Translations under genes and position numbers: made by a program
In this document: piece after piece, positions 1 to 8,899 of the stretch
How the letters are laid out: every line of letters starts with the position of its first letter
Numbering within the stretch: position 1 is the stretch's first letter
The notes under the pieces: generated by a model
What the model saw: only the letters and a program-made list of their open reading frames with translations
Told to the model about the DNA's origin: nothing
The model's database searches: none
Assembly (NCBI RefSeq): GCF_018130955.1
Contig: NZ_JAFCJM010000019.1
Span: forward strand, 60,608-124,607
Reading direction: 5' to 3'
Length of the DNA: 64,000 bases
DNA from: Bradyrhizobium liaoningense
GTDB taxonomy: Bacteria > Pseudomonadota > Alphaproteobacteria > Rhizobiales > Xanthobacteraceae

Positions 1-156
1 TTGCGCAAGCTGGGTGCCTTCCTCGACCTTGATATCGAAGAAGATGACGGTCGACTTTTGCCGCGCGAAGTGCCGCACGATCGCTTCGCCGATGCCCGAT
101 GCCCCGCCGGTGACGAGAACGACCCTGCCGGCGAGGTCAGGATAAATGGCGGCCAT
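1..156 (-). CDS. SDR family oxidoreductase, N-terminal part
   Basis: This is the first 52 codons of a gene that continues beyond the left edge of the window. The protein begins MAAIYPDLAGR and has the glycine-rich nucleotide motif TGGASGIG at about residues 16-23, followed by a second strand ending FFDIK. That is the start of a classical short-chain dehydrogenase/reductase, where this motif binds NAD(P). The catalytic Ser-Tyr-Lys residues lie outside the window. The ATG at 156-154 is preceded by a strong GGGAGGAAGC ribosome site. The gene is divergent from the sugar ABC operon and may act on the same sugar or polyol, which is inference from position. Confidence 0.85.
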   Translation of the reverse strand, partial: MAAIYPDLAGRVVLVTGGASGIGEAIVRHFARQKSTVIFFDIKVEEGTQLAQ

Positions 157-157
157 T

Positions 158-189
158 GCTTCCTCCCAAGATTGGCTTCCTCCCAAGAT
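158..189 (-). repeat. Duplicated Shine-Dalgarno segment upstream of the SDR gene
   Basis: A 15-base direct repeat occurs at 158-172 and 175-189. Read on the minus strand each copy is ATCTTGGGAGGAAGC, so the ribosome-binding site of the SDR gene is present twice, 17 bases apart. Only the proximal copy lies at a normal distance from the ATG at 156. Confidence 0.8.
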
Positions 190-251
190 GCTTGCTCCGG
201 CGGCGCCGCACGCCGCCGGCAGTAGTTCAACCAACCTTAGCTGCTTCACGG

Positions 252-288
252 TGAGGTGTATCGATCAGAATTTTAGTTGCGTACCTCA
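252..288. promoter_or_regulatory. Possible operator between divergent SDR and ABC genes
   Basis: TGAGGT at 252-257 and ACCTCA at 283-288 form a 6-base inverted repeat around an AT-richer core. The intergenic region 157-342 must hold both divergent promoters. The LacI-type regulator encoded at 5167 is a plausible ligand, but LacI sites are usually compact palindromes, so this is weak. Confidence 0.25.
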
Positions 289-342
289 AAAATTGAAGGC
301 AGGATTGCAACAAAAGAATAGACGCTATCGGGAGGAACGCTG

Positions 343-1602
343 ATGAGACTGCTGAGCAAGCTGGGACTCGCTGCAACCGCATGGCTGCTCGCGCTGGGCG
401 CGGCATCGGCCGATACCACGGTGAAATGGCTGCATATCGAGGTGAATCCGGCCCAGGTGAAGATCTGGGAGGAGGTCGCCCGCGCCTATGAGGCGTCGCA
501 TCCTGGCGTCAAAATCGAGATGCAGTTCCTCGAGAACGAGGCCTACAAGGCCAAGCTGCCCACCATCCTGCAATCAAAGGACCGTCCGAACATCATCTAC
601 AGTTGGGCGGGCGGCGTCCTCAAGGCGCAGGTCGAGGCCGGCGTCCTCGACGACATCACCGATCAGATCAAGGGCTACAGCGACACCATTACTCCGGCGG
701 CGCTGGCGGCGTTCGCTCGGGACGGCCGCAATTACGGCCTGCCCATCGCGCTGTCGCAGGTCGGCTTTGTCTACAACAAGGAACTGATGGCGAAGGCCAA
801 TGTCGATCCGGCCGCCATCAAGACCTGGGACGATCTGCTCGCCGCGGTGAAGGCCCTGAAGGCGGCCGGCGTGACGCCGATCGTGGTCGGCGGCGCCGAC
901 AAATGGCCGCTGCATTTCTACTGGACGCATCTTGCGGTCCGCATCGGCGGCAAACCGGCGTTCGATGCGGCGCTGCGCGGCGAGAACGGCGGCTTTGCCG
1001 GCGAGACATTCCAGAAGTCCGGCGAGTTGTTCAAGCAACTCGTCGATCTCCAGCCGTTCCAGAATGGTTTCCTCGGCTTCAAGAACCCGCAGGCCGTCGG
1101 CTATTTCGGCGACGGCAAGGCGGCGATGACGCTCGCCATCAGCAGCGTCTATAATCTCCAGCGCGCGCTCGCTGCCGACAAGGTGGGTCTCTCCGAGGAC
1201 AAGATTGGCTGGTTCGACTTTCCCGTGGTCGCGGGCGGCAAGGGCGCGCCGACGGACACGCTCGGTGGCATCACCGGCTGGCTCGTCACCAAGGGCTCGC
1301 CGAAGGAGGCCGTCGACTTCCTCAAATACTTCATCTCGAAGGATGTGCAGACGCGCCTTGCGAGTGGCAACTTCATCGTCCCCGTGGTGAAGGGCGCCGA
1401 GGCCGGCCTGAACAATGCTTTCATGAAACGGATCGCCGACAATCTTTCGAAGTCGAACTATCACCAGAATTTTTACGACCAGAGCCTCGGTCCGTCGGTC
1501 GGCCGCGTCGTCAATGACGTCTCGGCCGAGATCGCTGGCGGCAGCATGAATCCGCAGGACGCGGCCAAGGCCATCGAAGCTGCGTGGAAGCAGGGCAACT
1601 GA
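343..1602 (+). CDS. Sugar ABC transporter substrate-binding protein
   Basis: A 419-residue periplasmic binding protein of the family 1 (carbohydrate, UgpB/MalE-like) group. A signal peptide with a hydrophobic stretch and an Ala-Ser-Ala cleavage site ends near residue 23. The mature part shows the usual order: a TVKWLHIEVNP first strand, a YNKELMAK region near 145-152 and a tryptophan-rich ligand region with WPLHFYWTHL near 188-197. The ATG at 343 has a GGAGG site seven bases upstream. It is the first gene of an operon with two permeases, and should capture a sugar or polyol in the periplasm. The exact ligand cannot be read from sequence. Confidence 0.92.
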   Translation: MRLLSKLGLAATAWLLALGAASADTTVKWLHIEVNPAQVKIWEEVARAYEASHPGVKIEMQFLENEAYKAKLPTILQSKDRPNIIYSWAGGVLKAQVEAGVLDDITDQIKGYSDTITPAALAAFARDGRNYGLPIALSQVGFVYNKELMAKANVDPAAIKTWDDLLAAVKALKAAGVTPIVVGGADKWPLHFYWTHLAVRIGGKPAFDAALRGENGGFAGETFQKSGELFKQLVDLQPFQNGFLGFKNPQAVGYFGDGKAAMTLAISSVYNLQRALAADKVGLSEDKIGWFDFPVVAGGKGAPTDTLGGITGWLVTKGSPKEAVDFLKYFISKDVQTRLASGNFIVPVVKGAEAGLNNAFMKRIADNLSKSNYHQNFYDQSLGPSVGRVVNDVSAEIAGGSMNPQDAAKAIEAAWKQGN

Positions 1603-1605
1603 GCC

Positions 1606-2547
1606 GTGGCGCGACGGATCGCAAGCTCTCCATCGCTCGATCTGGTGGAGGCTGCGCCCGCCCCGGTGGTGGTCCGCGGCCCGGCCTGGGACGGCCGTTA
1701 TACCGTGTTGATCCTGTTCCTGCCGCCGGCGCTGCTGCTCTTCACGGTGTTCGTCGTGGTGCCGATCGGCGAGGCGGCCTGGTACTCCGCCTTCAGTTGG
1801 AACGGCTTTGGCAAGCCGACCAACTGGATCGGGCTCGACAACTACCGCTTCGTGCTGGAGACGCGTGCGTTCTGGCTGGCGCTGCGCAATAACGGCCTGA
1901 TCATCGCGGTATCGCTTCTCGTCCAGTTGCCGCTGGCGCTGACGCTCGCCCTGATGCTCGCCGAACGCTTCCGTGGCGCGGTCGCCCTGCGGATGCTGTT
2001 CTTCATGCCTTATATCCTCGCCGAGATCGCGACCGGGCTGATCTTCAGCTTCGTCTATGACGGCGATTACGGTCTTGTCGCGTCGATCTGGCGCTTCTTC
2101 GGCGCCGAGGCGCCGCATCTGCTCGCCTCGACCGACACGGCGATGCTGGCCATCCTGATCGTGATCGTCTGGAAGTATTTTGGCTTCCACATGATGCTGT
2201 TCATCGCGGCGCTCCAGGGCCTCGACAAGAACCTGGTCGAGGCAGCCCGCATCGATGGCGCGACGCGGGGGCAGGTGCTGCGTCACGTCGTCATCCCCTT
2301 GCTCTATCCGACCATCCGCCTTTCGGTGTTCTTCGCCATCATCGGCTCGCTGCAACTCTTCGACCTGGTGATGCCGCTGACGCGCGGCGGACCGGCTGAT
2401 TCCTCCAACACGCTGGTGAGCTTCCTCTACAACAACGGCATCTCGCGGATGCGGGTCGGCTATGGCAGCGCCGTCGGCGTCATCCTGTTCACGATCTGCG
2501 TGACCTTCGCCTTCACCTACAAACGATGGTTCATGCGCGATGAATAG
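1606..2547 (+). CDS. Sugar ABC transporter permease (MalF/UgpA type)
   Basis: A 313-residue inner-membrane permease. An N-terminal cytoplasmic stretch of about 30 residues precedes the first membrane segment (ILFLPPALLLFTVFVVV); about six segments are visible. The EAA-like loop that contacts the ATPase is present as EAARIDGATRGQVLRHVVIP near residues 210-229. Translation probably starts at the GTG three bases after the stop of the binding-protein gene. It pairs with the next permease as a heterodimer. No ATPase gene follows. Confidence 0.92.
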   Translation: MARRIASSPSLDLVEAAPAPVVVRGPAWDGRYTVLILFLPPALLLFTVFVVVPIGEAAWYSAFSWNGFGKPTNWIGLDNYRFVLETRAFWLALRNNGLIIAVSLLVQLPLALTLALMLAERFRGAVALRMLFFMPYILAEIATGLIFSFVYDGDYGLVASIWRFFGAEAPHLLASTDTAMLAILIVIVWKYFGFHMMLFIAALQGLDKNLVEAARIDGATRGQVLRHVVIPLLYPTIRLSVFFAIIGSLQLFDLVMPLTRGGPADSSNTLVSFLYNNGISRMRVGYGSAVGVILFTICVTFAFTYKRWFMRDE

Positions 2548-3388
2548 TGTTGAGACCACGCGTCCGCCGCTCGACCCCGTCGTGCTCTACAAGGCGCTGT
2601 TCCTGGCTGCGATCGCGGCCTTCGTGCTGGTGCCGCTGCTGGCAACCGTGCTCGGCGGCTTCAAGTCCCTGGGCGAGCTGCGCGTCAATCCGTTCGGGCT
2701 GCCGCAGCACTGGGAATGGCAGAACTACGCCGACATCCTGTTCTCAAAGAGGTACTGGCAGCTCCTGCGCAACTCGCTTGTCATCTCGACACTCGCGGTG
2801 ACGCTGACCCTGATCGTCGCATCGATGGCGGCGTTCGCCTTTGCCCATGTCAGGTTCTTCGGCAGCTCGATGCTGCTGAGCTACCTGACCCTCGGCCTGC
2901 TGTTTCCGGCCGCGACCGCGGTGCTGCCGCTGTTCATCAAGGTGCGCGATCTCGGCCTGCTCGATACGTATTTCGGCGTTGCTCTGCCGCAAGTCGCCTT
3001 CAGCCTCGCGATGAGCGTCCTGCTCCTGCGCCGCTTCTTCAAGGACATTCCCTATGAACTGCTCGAGGCCGCGCTGGTCGACGGCTGCAGCTACATCAAA
3101 TTCTTCCGTTACGTGACGCTGCCGCTGTCACGGCCGATCCTGGCGACGGTCGGCACCATTACTTTCGTCAATAGCTGGAACGCCTATCTGCTGCCGCTGG
3201 TGATGCTCAATACAGACGAGCTCTATCCCTGGCCGCTCGGCATCATGGTTTATCAAGGCGAGTACTCGTCCGAATGGCACCTGATCCTCGCCTTCATCAC
3301 GCTGACGATCCTGCCCACCATCATTCTCTTCATCTTCGCGCAGCGGCACATCGTTGCCGGTCTGACCGCAGGTGCGGTCAAGGGATAG
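2540..3388 (+). CDS. Sugar ABC transporter permease (MalG/UgpE type)
   Basis: A 282-residue permease with about six membrane segments, overlapping the previous gene by eight bases. The EAA loop reads LLEAALVDGCSYIKFFRYVT near residues 174-193, as in MalG-type carbohydrate permeases. The C-terminus ends with the typical RHIVAGLTAGAVKG, the usual last residues of this family, so the gene is intact. It forms the membrane channel with the MalF-type partner. Substrate is presumably a sugar or sugar alcohol. Confidence 0.93.
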   Translation: MNSVETTRPPLDPVVLYKALFLAAIAAFVLVPLLATVLGGFKSLGELRVNPFGLPQHWEWQNYADILFSKRYWQLLRNSLVISTLAVTLTLIVASMAAFAFAHVRFFGSSMLLSYLTLGLLFPAATAVLPLFIKVRDLGLLDTYFGVALPQVAFSLAMSVLLLRRFFKDIPYELLEAALVDGCSYIKFFRYVTLPLSRPILATVGTITFVNSWNAYLLPLVMLNTDELYPWPLGIMVYQGEYSSEWHLILAFITLTILPTIILFIFAQRHIVAGLTAGAVKG

Positions 3389-3416
3389 GGCGGATCGCGA
3401 CCTCAGGGAGTATGGA

Positions 3417-4514
3417 ATGAGAAAAGTCGGTATCGGAATCGTCGGTTGCGGCAACATCAGCACCGCTTACCTCAAGGCCGCACAGCGCTTTCCCGTCCTC
3501 GATATCAAGGCGGTCGCCGACATGCGCAGCGATGCGGCCGAGCGGCGCGGCGCCGAGTTCGGCCTGCCCGCGATGCGGGTCGATCAGCTCCTGAAGCGCG
3601 ACGACGTCGAGATCGTCATCAACCTCACGGTGCCGCTGGCCCACACCGACGTCAGCCTCGCCGTGCTCAATGCCGGCAAGCACGTCCATTCCGAAAAGCC
3701 GCTCGGCGTCAACGTGACGGAGGCGCGCAAGGTGATGGAGTTGGCTGCACAGAAGAACCTGCGCGTCGGCTGCGCACCGGATACGTTCCTCGGCGGCGGT
3801 CATCAGACCGCGCGCAAGCTGATCGACGACGGCGCGATCGGCGCGCCCGTCGGCGGCAGCGTCTTCTTCGGCTGTCCGGGCCATGAGCGCTGGCATCCGG
3901 CGCCGGGCTTCTACTATTTGCGCGGCGGCGGACCGATGCTGGACATGGGGCCATACTACATCACCGACCTCGTGCAGCTCCTCGGCCCGGTCGCGAGCGT
4001 GATGGGCTCCACCGCGCGGCCGAAGGCCGAGCGTCTCGTCACCAGCCAGCCGATGAACGGAACGTTGATCCCGGTCGAGGTCGCGACCCATGTCGCGGGC
4101 ATGCTGGAGTTCGAGAGCGGCGCCGTCGTCTCCATCGCGATGAGCTTTGACGTGCCAAAACACCGTCACGTGCCGATCGAGATTTATGGCGACAAGGGCA
4201 GCCTGCTGGTGCCGGACCCCAACCGCTTCGGCGGCGAGGTGCAGGTGGCGAAGACCGGCGGCGAATGGGAGGCGATGCCGCTGACCCATGGGCATGTCGA
4301 GGGCGAATTCCGCTCCATCGGCGTCGCCGACATGGCAACCGCGCTTCTCACGGGCCGGGCGCACCGCGCTTCCGGCGCGCTCGCCTTCCACGTGCTCGAG
4401 GTGATGGAGGCGTTCCAGACCTCCGCCGACGAGGGACGGCGGGTGAAAATCGAAAGCAGCGTCGACCGGCCGGCGATGATGCCGGCGGGACGCGACACCG
4501 GGCAGATCGACTGA
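3417..4514 (+). CDS. Gfo/Idh/MocA family oxidoreductase
   Basis: A 365-residue NAD(P)-dependent sugar or inositol dehydrogenase-like protein. The N-terminal Rossmann fold shows GIVGCGNIS near residues 6-14, and the family motif EKPLGVN lies near residues 94-100. The C-terminal half is the usual alpha/beta substrate domain with GGGPMLDMGPYYITDL. I chose the ATG at 3417, which has CAGGGAG upstream, over an in-frame start 45 bases earlier. Within the operon it probably oxidises or epimerises the imported sugar. The precise reaction is unknown. Confidence 0.92.
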   Translation: MRKVGIGIVGCGNISTAYLKAAQRFPVLDIKAVADMRSDAAERRGAEFGLPAMRVDQLLKRDDVEIVINLTVPLAHTDVSLAVLNAGKHVHSEKPLGVNVTEARKVMELAAQKNLRVGCAPDTFLGGGHQTARKLIDDGAIGAPVGGSVFFGCPGHERWHPAPGFYYLRGGGPMLDMGPYYITDLVQLLGPVASVMGSTARPKAERLVTSQPMNGTLIPVEVATHVAGMLEFESGAVVSIAMSFDVPKHRHVPIEIYGDKGSLLVPDPNRFGGEVQVAKTGGEWEAMPLTHGHVEGEFRSIGVADMATALLTGRAHRASGALAFHVLEVMEAFQTSADEGRRVKIESSVDRPAMMPAGRDTGQID

Positions 4515-4525
4515 GGACAAGAACA

Positions 4526-5170
4526 ATGCGCAAGGCACTCATCGTATGGGGCGGCTGGCCGGGACATGATCCCGATCTGTGCGCCTCCATGATCCGCGGC
4601 TGGCTGAAGCAGGAAGGCTTTGACGTCCGCATCGAGACCACGACCGCGGCGTTCGCCGATCCCGCGATCCACGACCTCTCGCTAATCATCCCGATCTATA
4701 CCATGTCGAAGATCGAGAAGCCGGAGGCGCTCAATCTCTGCGCCGCCGTGCGGAGCGGCGTCGGGCTTGCCGGCCACCATGGCGGCATGTGCGATGCCTT
4801 CCGCGAATCCGTCGACTACCAGTTTCTCTGCGGCGGGCAGTGGGTCGCGCATCCCGGCAACATCATCGACTACAAGGTCGACTTGACGAAGCCGGACGAC
4901 CCCATCATGAAGGGCCTGAAGAGTTTTGAGCACCGCTCCGAGCAATACTACATGCATGTCGACCCCGCGAACGAGGTGTTGGCCACGACGACGTTTTCCG
5001 GCGAGCATGCACCGTGGATCGAGGGCGTCGTGATGCCCGTGGTCTGGAAGAAGCGCTATGGCGAGGGCAGGGTGTTCTATTCCTCGCTCGGTCATCGCGC
5101 CTATGAGCTCGACGTGCCCGAGATCAGGACGCTGATGACCCGCGGCATGCTGTGGGCCGCGCGCGGATGA
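4526..5170 (+). CDS. ThuA-like domain protein
   Basis: A 214-residue protein of the trehalose utilisation (ThuA) glutamine-amidotransferase-like superfamily. It starts KALIVWGGWPGHDP, a typical ThuA N-terminus, and has GVGLAGHHGGMCDAF near residues 75-89 and RVFYSSLGHRAYE near residues 182-194. In ThuA the fold resembles class I amidotransferases without a clear catalytic triad. Rhizobial thuA is associated with conversion of disaccharides to 3-keto derivatives alongside a Gfo/Idh/MocA partner (thuB). The same pairing here suggests a keto-sugar route, which is inference. Confidence 0.88.
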   Translation: MRKALIVWGGWPGHDPDLCASMIRGWLKQEGFDVRIETTTAAFADPAIHDLSLIIPIYTMSKIEKPEALNLCAAVRSGVGLAGHHGGMCDAFRESVDYQFLCGGQWVAHPGNIIDYKVDLTKPDDPIMKGLKSFEHRSEQYYMHVDPANEVLATTTFSGEHAPWIEGVVMPVVWKKRYGEGRVFYSSLGHRAYELDVPEIRTLMTRGMLWAARG

Positions 5171-6216
5171 CGGGCGGCGAAATGCAGCCCGCGGCCCGCG
5201 CCACGCTGGAAGACGTCGCGCGCGCGGCGGGCGTCTCGCTCGCGACGGTGGATCGCGTGGTGAACCGGCGCGAAGGCGTGCGCGCCAAGACGGTGGCGCG
5301 GGTCGAGGCGGCGGTGGCCAAGCTCGGCTATCGCACCGACGCCGCGGCCGCACGACTGGCGCGAGGCCAGACCTTCCGTTTCGCCTTCGTGCTGCCGGCC
5401 GGCACCAACAGCTTCATGACCAATCTGACTGAACAGGTCCAGCGCACGGCCGACTTGCTCGCCAGCCAGCGCGCCTTCATCGACGTGATTCACGTCGATG
5501 TGTTCGATCCCGACGTTCTGGCCGGTACGCTCGAGGAGCTGTCGCCGACCTTCCAGGGCGTGGCCGTCATCGCACTCGATCATCCGCGCGTGCGGGCTGC
5601 GATCGACGATCTGACCGCGCGCGGCGTCGCCGTCGTCACGCTGGTCTCGGACGCGCCGAGCTCGCGCCGCCTGCACTATGTCGGCATCGACAATCCCGCG
5701 GCGGGGCGCACCGCCGCGACCCTGATGGGGCGCTTCCTCGGTGGTCGCACCGGGAGCGTCGCCGTCATCGCGGGATCGCTGTCGTTGCGCGACCATACCG
5801 AGCGGCAATTCGGCTTTCACCAGATCCTGTCGAGCGAGTATCCGAACGTTGCGGCATTGCCGGTCCTGGAAGGGCGCGACGACAACGAGCGTACGCGCCT
5901 GCTCACGGCCGAGCTCTTGACGCGCCAGTCCGACCTGCTTGGGATCTATTCCTGCGGCGCCGGCAATCGCGGCATTGCCAAGGCGCTGGAAGCCTCGGGC
6001 AGCGCCCGCGACGTGGTCTGGATCGCCCATGAGCTCACCCAGCACACGCGGCGTTTCCTGGTGCGCGGCACGATCGACGCCATCATCAACCAGGACCCCG
6101 GCCACGAGGCGCGCTCTGCCGCGCGCGTCCTGCTCGCGCATTGCCTGGCCGAGCCGACCAGCCCCGACCAGGAGCGCATCCGCATCGACATTTTTCTGCG
6201 GGACAATCTGCCCTGA
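5167..6216 (+). CDS. LacI family transcriptional regulator
   Basis: A 349-residue repressor-type regulator. The LacI helix-turn-helix is clear at about residues 14-40 (TLEDVARAAGVSLATVDRVV), followed by the hinge region and a periplasmic-binding-protein-like sensor domain. The ATG at 5167 overlaps the thuA-like stop as ATGA; a GTG at 5152 is also possible. A long C-terminal part with ITQHTRRFL-type helix resembles the LacI regulators that end sugar ABC operons. It most likely controls the operon that begins at 343 in response to the imported sugar. Confidence 0.9.
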   Translation: MTGGEMQPAARATLEDVARAAGVSLATVDRVVNRREGVRAKTVARVEAAVAKLGYRTDAAAARLARGQTFRFAFVLPAGTNSFMTNLTEQVQRTADLLASQRAFIDVIHVDVFDPDVLAGTLEELSPTFQGVAVIALDHPRVRAAIDDLTARGVAVVTLVSDAPSSRRLHYVGIDNPAAGRTAATLMGRFLGGRTGSVAVIAGSLSLRDHTERQFGFHQILSSEYPNVAALPVLEGRDDNERTRLLTAELLTRQSDLLGIYSCGAGNRGIAKALEASGSARDVVWIAHELTQHTRRFLVRGTIDAIINQDPGHEARSAARVLLAHCLAEPTSPDQERIRIDIFLRDNLP

Positions 6217-6329
6217 GAGTCAAGCCTGAGAACGGTGCGGCTCCCCACTTGAACTGGACCGGAATTGCCGCGAGAAAGGGGGGAGAGAACTTGGGCTCCC
6301 AGCATGGTCCTTGAGAAGAAGGCGCGGCC

Positions 6330-7421
6330 TTGAAACCACTTCGTCCATCGCCGTCGGCGGAAGACATCATCCAGCTCGTGATCCGGCTCGGGCTGCTCGC
6401 GCTCCTGATCACCTGGACCTTCGTCATCATCCGGCCCTTCGTGCCGATCCTGGCCTGGAGCGGGGTGCTCGCGGTCGCGTTCTACCCGGCCTTCAGCTGG
6501 CTTGCGAAGCTGCTCGGCGGCCGCCCCAAGACGGCCGCGGCGATCCTCACGCTGGTCACGCTCGGGATCGTCATCGGACCCGCAACGTGGCTCGGCATCA
6601 GCGCGGTCGAAGGCATCAAGGATCTTGCCAGCAAGATCGGGGCTGGCGATCTCGTGCTCCAATCCGCGCCGGAATCGATCAAGACCTGGCCCCTGATCGG
6701 ACCGCAACTCTTCGATCTCTGGAATGAGGTCTACAACAATTTGCGGTCGACATTGCAGGAGGTGGTGCCGTATCTGAAACCGGTGGCCGGCACGATGCTG
6801 TCGCTCGCGGGCGATGCGGGGGTCGGGACGCTGCAGTTTCTCGTGTCGGTGTTCGTCGCCGGCTTCCTCTTTCCTTTTGGACCGCAGCTCGTGGCGGCCG
6901 GCCGGGGATTTTTGTTCCGCATCATTCCCGAGCAGAGCGAGCACTTTCTGGGGCTCGCAGGCGCGACCATCCGCGCCGTGGCGCAGGGCGTCATCGGCGT
7001 CGCCATCATCCAGGCCTTGCTTGCCGGTGTCGGCTTCAAGTTGGCCGCTCTCCCGAGCGCGGGCCTCTTGGCCTTCATCGTTCTGCTGCTCTCGATCGTG
7101 CAGATCGGAGCGTTCATCGTCCTTGCGCCGGTGATCATCTGGCTCTGGATGTACAAGGACGTCACCACGGCGCTGCTGCTGACGATCTTCCTCGTCATCG
7201 TCGGCTTCATCGACAGCATCCTGAAGCCGATCCTGATGGGGCGCGGCCTGACCACGCCGACCCTGGTCATCCTGATCGGAGTGATCGGCGGCACGCTCGC
7301 GCACGGCATCGTCGGCCTCTTCATCGGGCCGATCGTTCTCGCCGTCGCCTGGGAGATGGCGGTGGCCTGGATCCGCGTCGAGCGCGCCACGCCGGCATCG
7401 AACGCCGCGACCGACCGCTGA
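6330..7421 (+). CDS. AI-2E family transporter (PerM-type)
   Basis: A 363-residue membrane protein with about eight hydrophobic segments. The N-terminal pair (LLALLITWTFVIIRPFVPIL), a soluble loop near residues 85-150, and the C-terminal block with a glycine-proline rich PILMGRGLTTPTLVILIGVIGG motif are typical of the AI-2E/PerM exporter superfamily. Members move small molecules or ions; a role in AI-2 export is proven only for some. The start is a TTG at 6330 with a GAGAAGAAGG stretch upstream. The gene stands alone between the LacI operon and a convergent MocR gene. Confidence 0.88.
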   Translation: MKPLRPSPSAEDIIQLVIRLGLLALLITWTFVIIRPFVPILAWSGVLAVAFYPAFSWLAKLLGGRPKTAAAILTLVTLGIVIGPATWLGISAVEGIKDLASKIGAGDLVLQSAPESIKTWPLIGPQLFDLWNEVYNNLRSTLQEVVPYLKPVAGTMLSLAGDAGVGTLQFLVSVFVAGFLFPFGPQLVAAGRGFLFRIIPEQSEHFLGLAGATIRAVAQGVIGVAIIQALLAGVGFKLAALPSAGLLAFIVLLLSIVQIGAFIVLAPVIIWLWMYKDVTTALLLTIFLVIVGFIDSILKPILMGRGLTTPTLVILIGVIGGTLAHGIVGLFIGPIVLAVAWEMAVAWIRVERATPASNAATDR

Positions 7422-7436
7422 CCGGAGCTTGCCGCG

Positions 7437-8876
7437 TCAGTCCGTGCGCGCGGCCATCGCCGCGCGCAGCACTGCCAGCACGCGTTCGCCGCCGAGCTGC
7501 GCGACGTTGAAGCGCATGAAGGTTGCGGCTGACTGCGATACGCTGAACACGTTGCCGGGCGCCAAGATGACGTCCTCCTCCATGCAACGTCGCGCGATCT
7601 CGGTCGAATCCTGCCCGTCGGGCAGACGGCACCACAGGTAGAACCCGCCACGGGGCATGATCCATGGCTCGATGCCGAGCGGCGCCAGCTTTGCAGCGGC
7701 GGCCTTACGTGCCCGCGACAGGCGCTGGCGGACGTCGTCCATGTGCTTGCGGTAACTGCCGCCCGCCAGCACACCCGCGATCAGTTCGGTCGTGACCCGG
7801 CTTGGTCCGCCAAAGCTGGTCGCAACCTGGAGGTCGATCAACCCCTCGATCCAGTCGGCGCGGCCCGCGACATAGCCGCAGCGCACGGACGCAGAGAGCG
7901 TCTTGGAGAAGCTGCCGATCCGTATCACGCGGTGAAGCCCGTCGAGAACGGCGAGGCGCGGCGACGGCGAGGGCTCGAAATCGGCAAAGATCTCGTCCTC
8001 GACCACGGTCATATCGTGCGCCGCGGCGAGGCTGAGCACGCGATGCGCCGTTTGCGGCGACAGGCTCGCGCCGGTGGGATTGTGCAGCGCCGAGTTCGTG
8101 AGATAGAGGCGGGGGTGCTCAGTGAGGATGGTCTGCTCGAATGCCGTGATATCAGGTCCCGTTGGCGTGTAGGGAACGCTGACGATCTTCAATTGATGCG
8201 CGCGCAGCAGCGCCCGGAAATTGAAGTAGCAGGGGTCGTCCACCAGCACCGTATCGCCGGGACGGAGCAGAAGGCGGCAGATCAGATCGACCGCCTGCGT
8301 TCCCGAACTCGTCAGCATGATCTGGTCCGTCGTCGCCGTGATGCCATCGTCGGCGAAGCGGCCGAGCAGCAGGCGGCGCAAGGCGACCGATCCGGCCGTG
8401 CTACCATAGTCCGACAGCACCGCATCATCGCCGCGCGCGATTTGGCGCAGGCCACGCCGCAGCGCGGCGTTCGGCATCCAGTCCGCAGGCAGCCAGCCGC
8501 AGCCGGGCTTTGGCAACGACGGGTCGGCGTCGAGCGACTGCCGCGACACCCAGAACGGATCGACGTCGCGGGCGCGCGGTGGCCCGCGCTCGGCCAGCGC
8601 GAGCGGCGGCAGGTTGACGCCCGTCACATAGAATCCGGAGCCGCGCCGCGCCCGGATCACGCCTTCGGCGGCAAGGCGGTCATAGGCGTCGACCACCGTG
8701 GACGGCGAGACAGCCATGGTCTCGGCGAAACCGCGAACCGACGGCAGCCGGTCGCCCGGCGCCAGCGCGCGGCTCGCGATCCTCAATCGTACCGCCTGCA
8801 TCAGCGTCTCGGTGCGGGTCGCCTTCCTGTCGGCCACGGCTCTCTCCGGATCAATTGTGTGGCTCGCTTGAGCCAT
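7437..8876 (-). CDS. MocR-type GntR regulator with aminotransferase domain
   Basis: A 479-residue fusion of an N-terminal GntR winged helix (about residues 15-85, with LPSVRGFAETMAVSPSTVVDAY) and a fold-type I aminotransferase-like domain. The latter has TSSGTQAVDLICRLL, SALHNPTGASLS, the aspartate-containing VVEDEIFADF and the PLP lysine in RIGSFSKTLSASVR. MocR proteins sense PLP or amino compounds. I placed the start at the ATG at 8876, not at a much longer open frame reaching back over the neighbouring gene. It is divergent from the EamA exporter, which it probably controls. Confidence 0.9.
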   Translation of the reverse strand: MAQASHTIDPERAVADRKATRTETLMQAVRLRIASRALAPGDRLPSVRGFAETMAVSPSTVVDAYDRLAAEGVIRARRGSGFYVTGVNLPPLALAERGPPRARDVDPFWVSRQSLDADPSLPKPGCGWLPADWMPNAALRRGLRQIARGDDAVLSDYGSTAGSVALRRLLLGRFADDGITATTDQIMLTSSGTQAVDLICRLLLRPGDTVLVDDPCYFNFRALLRAHQLKIVSVPYTPTGPDITAFEQTILTEHPRLYLTNSALHNPTGASLSPQTAHRVLSLAAAHDMTVVEDEIFADFEPSPSPRLAVLDGLHRVIRIGSFSKTLSASVRCGYVAGRADWIEGLIDLQVATSFGGPSRVTTELIAGVLAGGSYRKHMDDVRQRLSRARKAAAAKLAPLGIEPWIMPRGGFYLWCRLPDGQDSTEIARRCMEEDVILAPGNVFSVSQSAATFMRFNVAQLGGERVLAVLRAAMAARTD

Positions 8877-8899
8877 ACAGTTGGCTAAAATTGTATGCC
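8872..8899. promoter_or_regulatory. Imperfect palindrome at the MocR start, possible operator
   Basis: GCCATACA at 8872-8879 faces TGTATGCC at 8892-8899, seven of eight positions paired. It overlaps the MocR start codon and lies in the 82-base space shared with the EamA gene. MocR regulators usually bind such paired sites in divergent promoters, so autoregulation is plausible. Confidence 0.4.

Noticed and set aside
574..2559. Long minus-strand open frame of 661 codons
   Set aside because: It is antisense to the binding-protein and permease genes and rich in Arg, His and Asp, as expected for the shadow of high-GC genes.
3378..4538. Minus-strand open frame of 386 codons
   Set aside because: It lies opposite the Gfo/Idh/MocA gene, which has clear motifs; the antisense product has no domain character.
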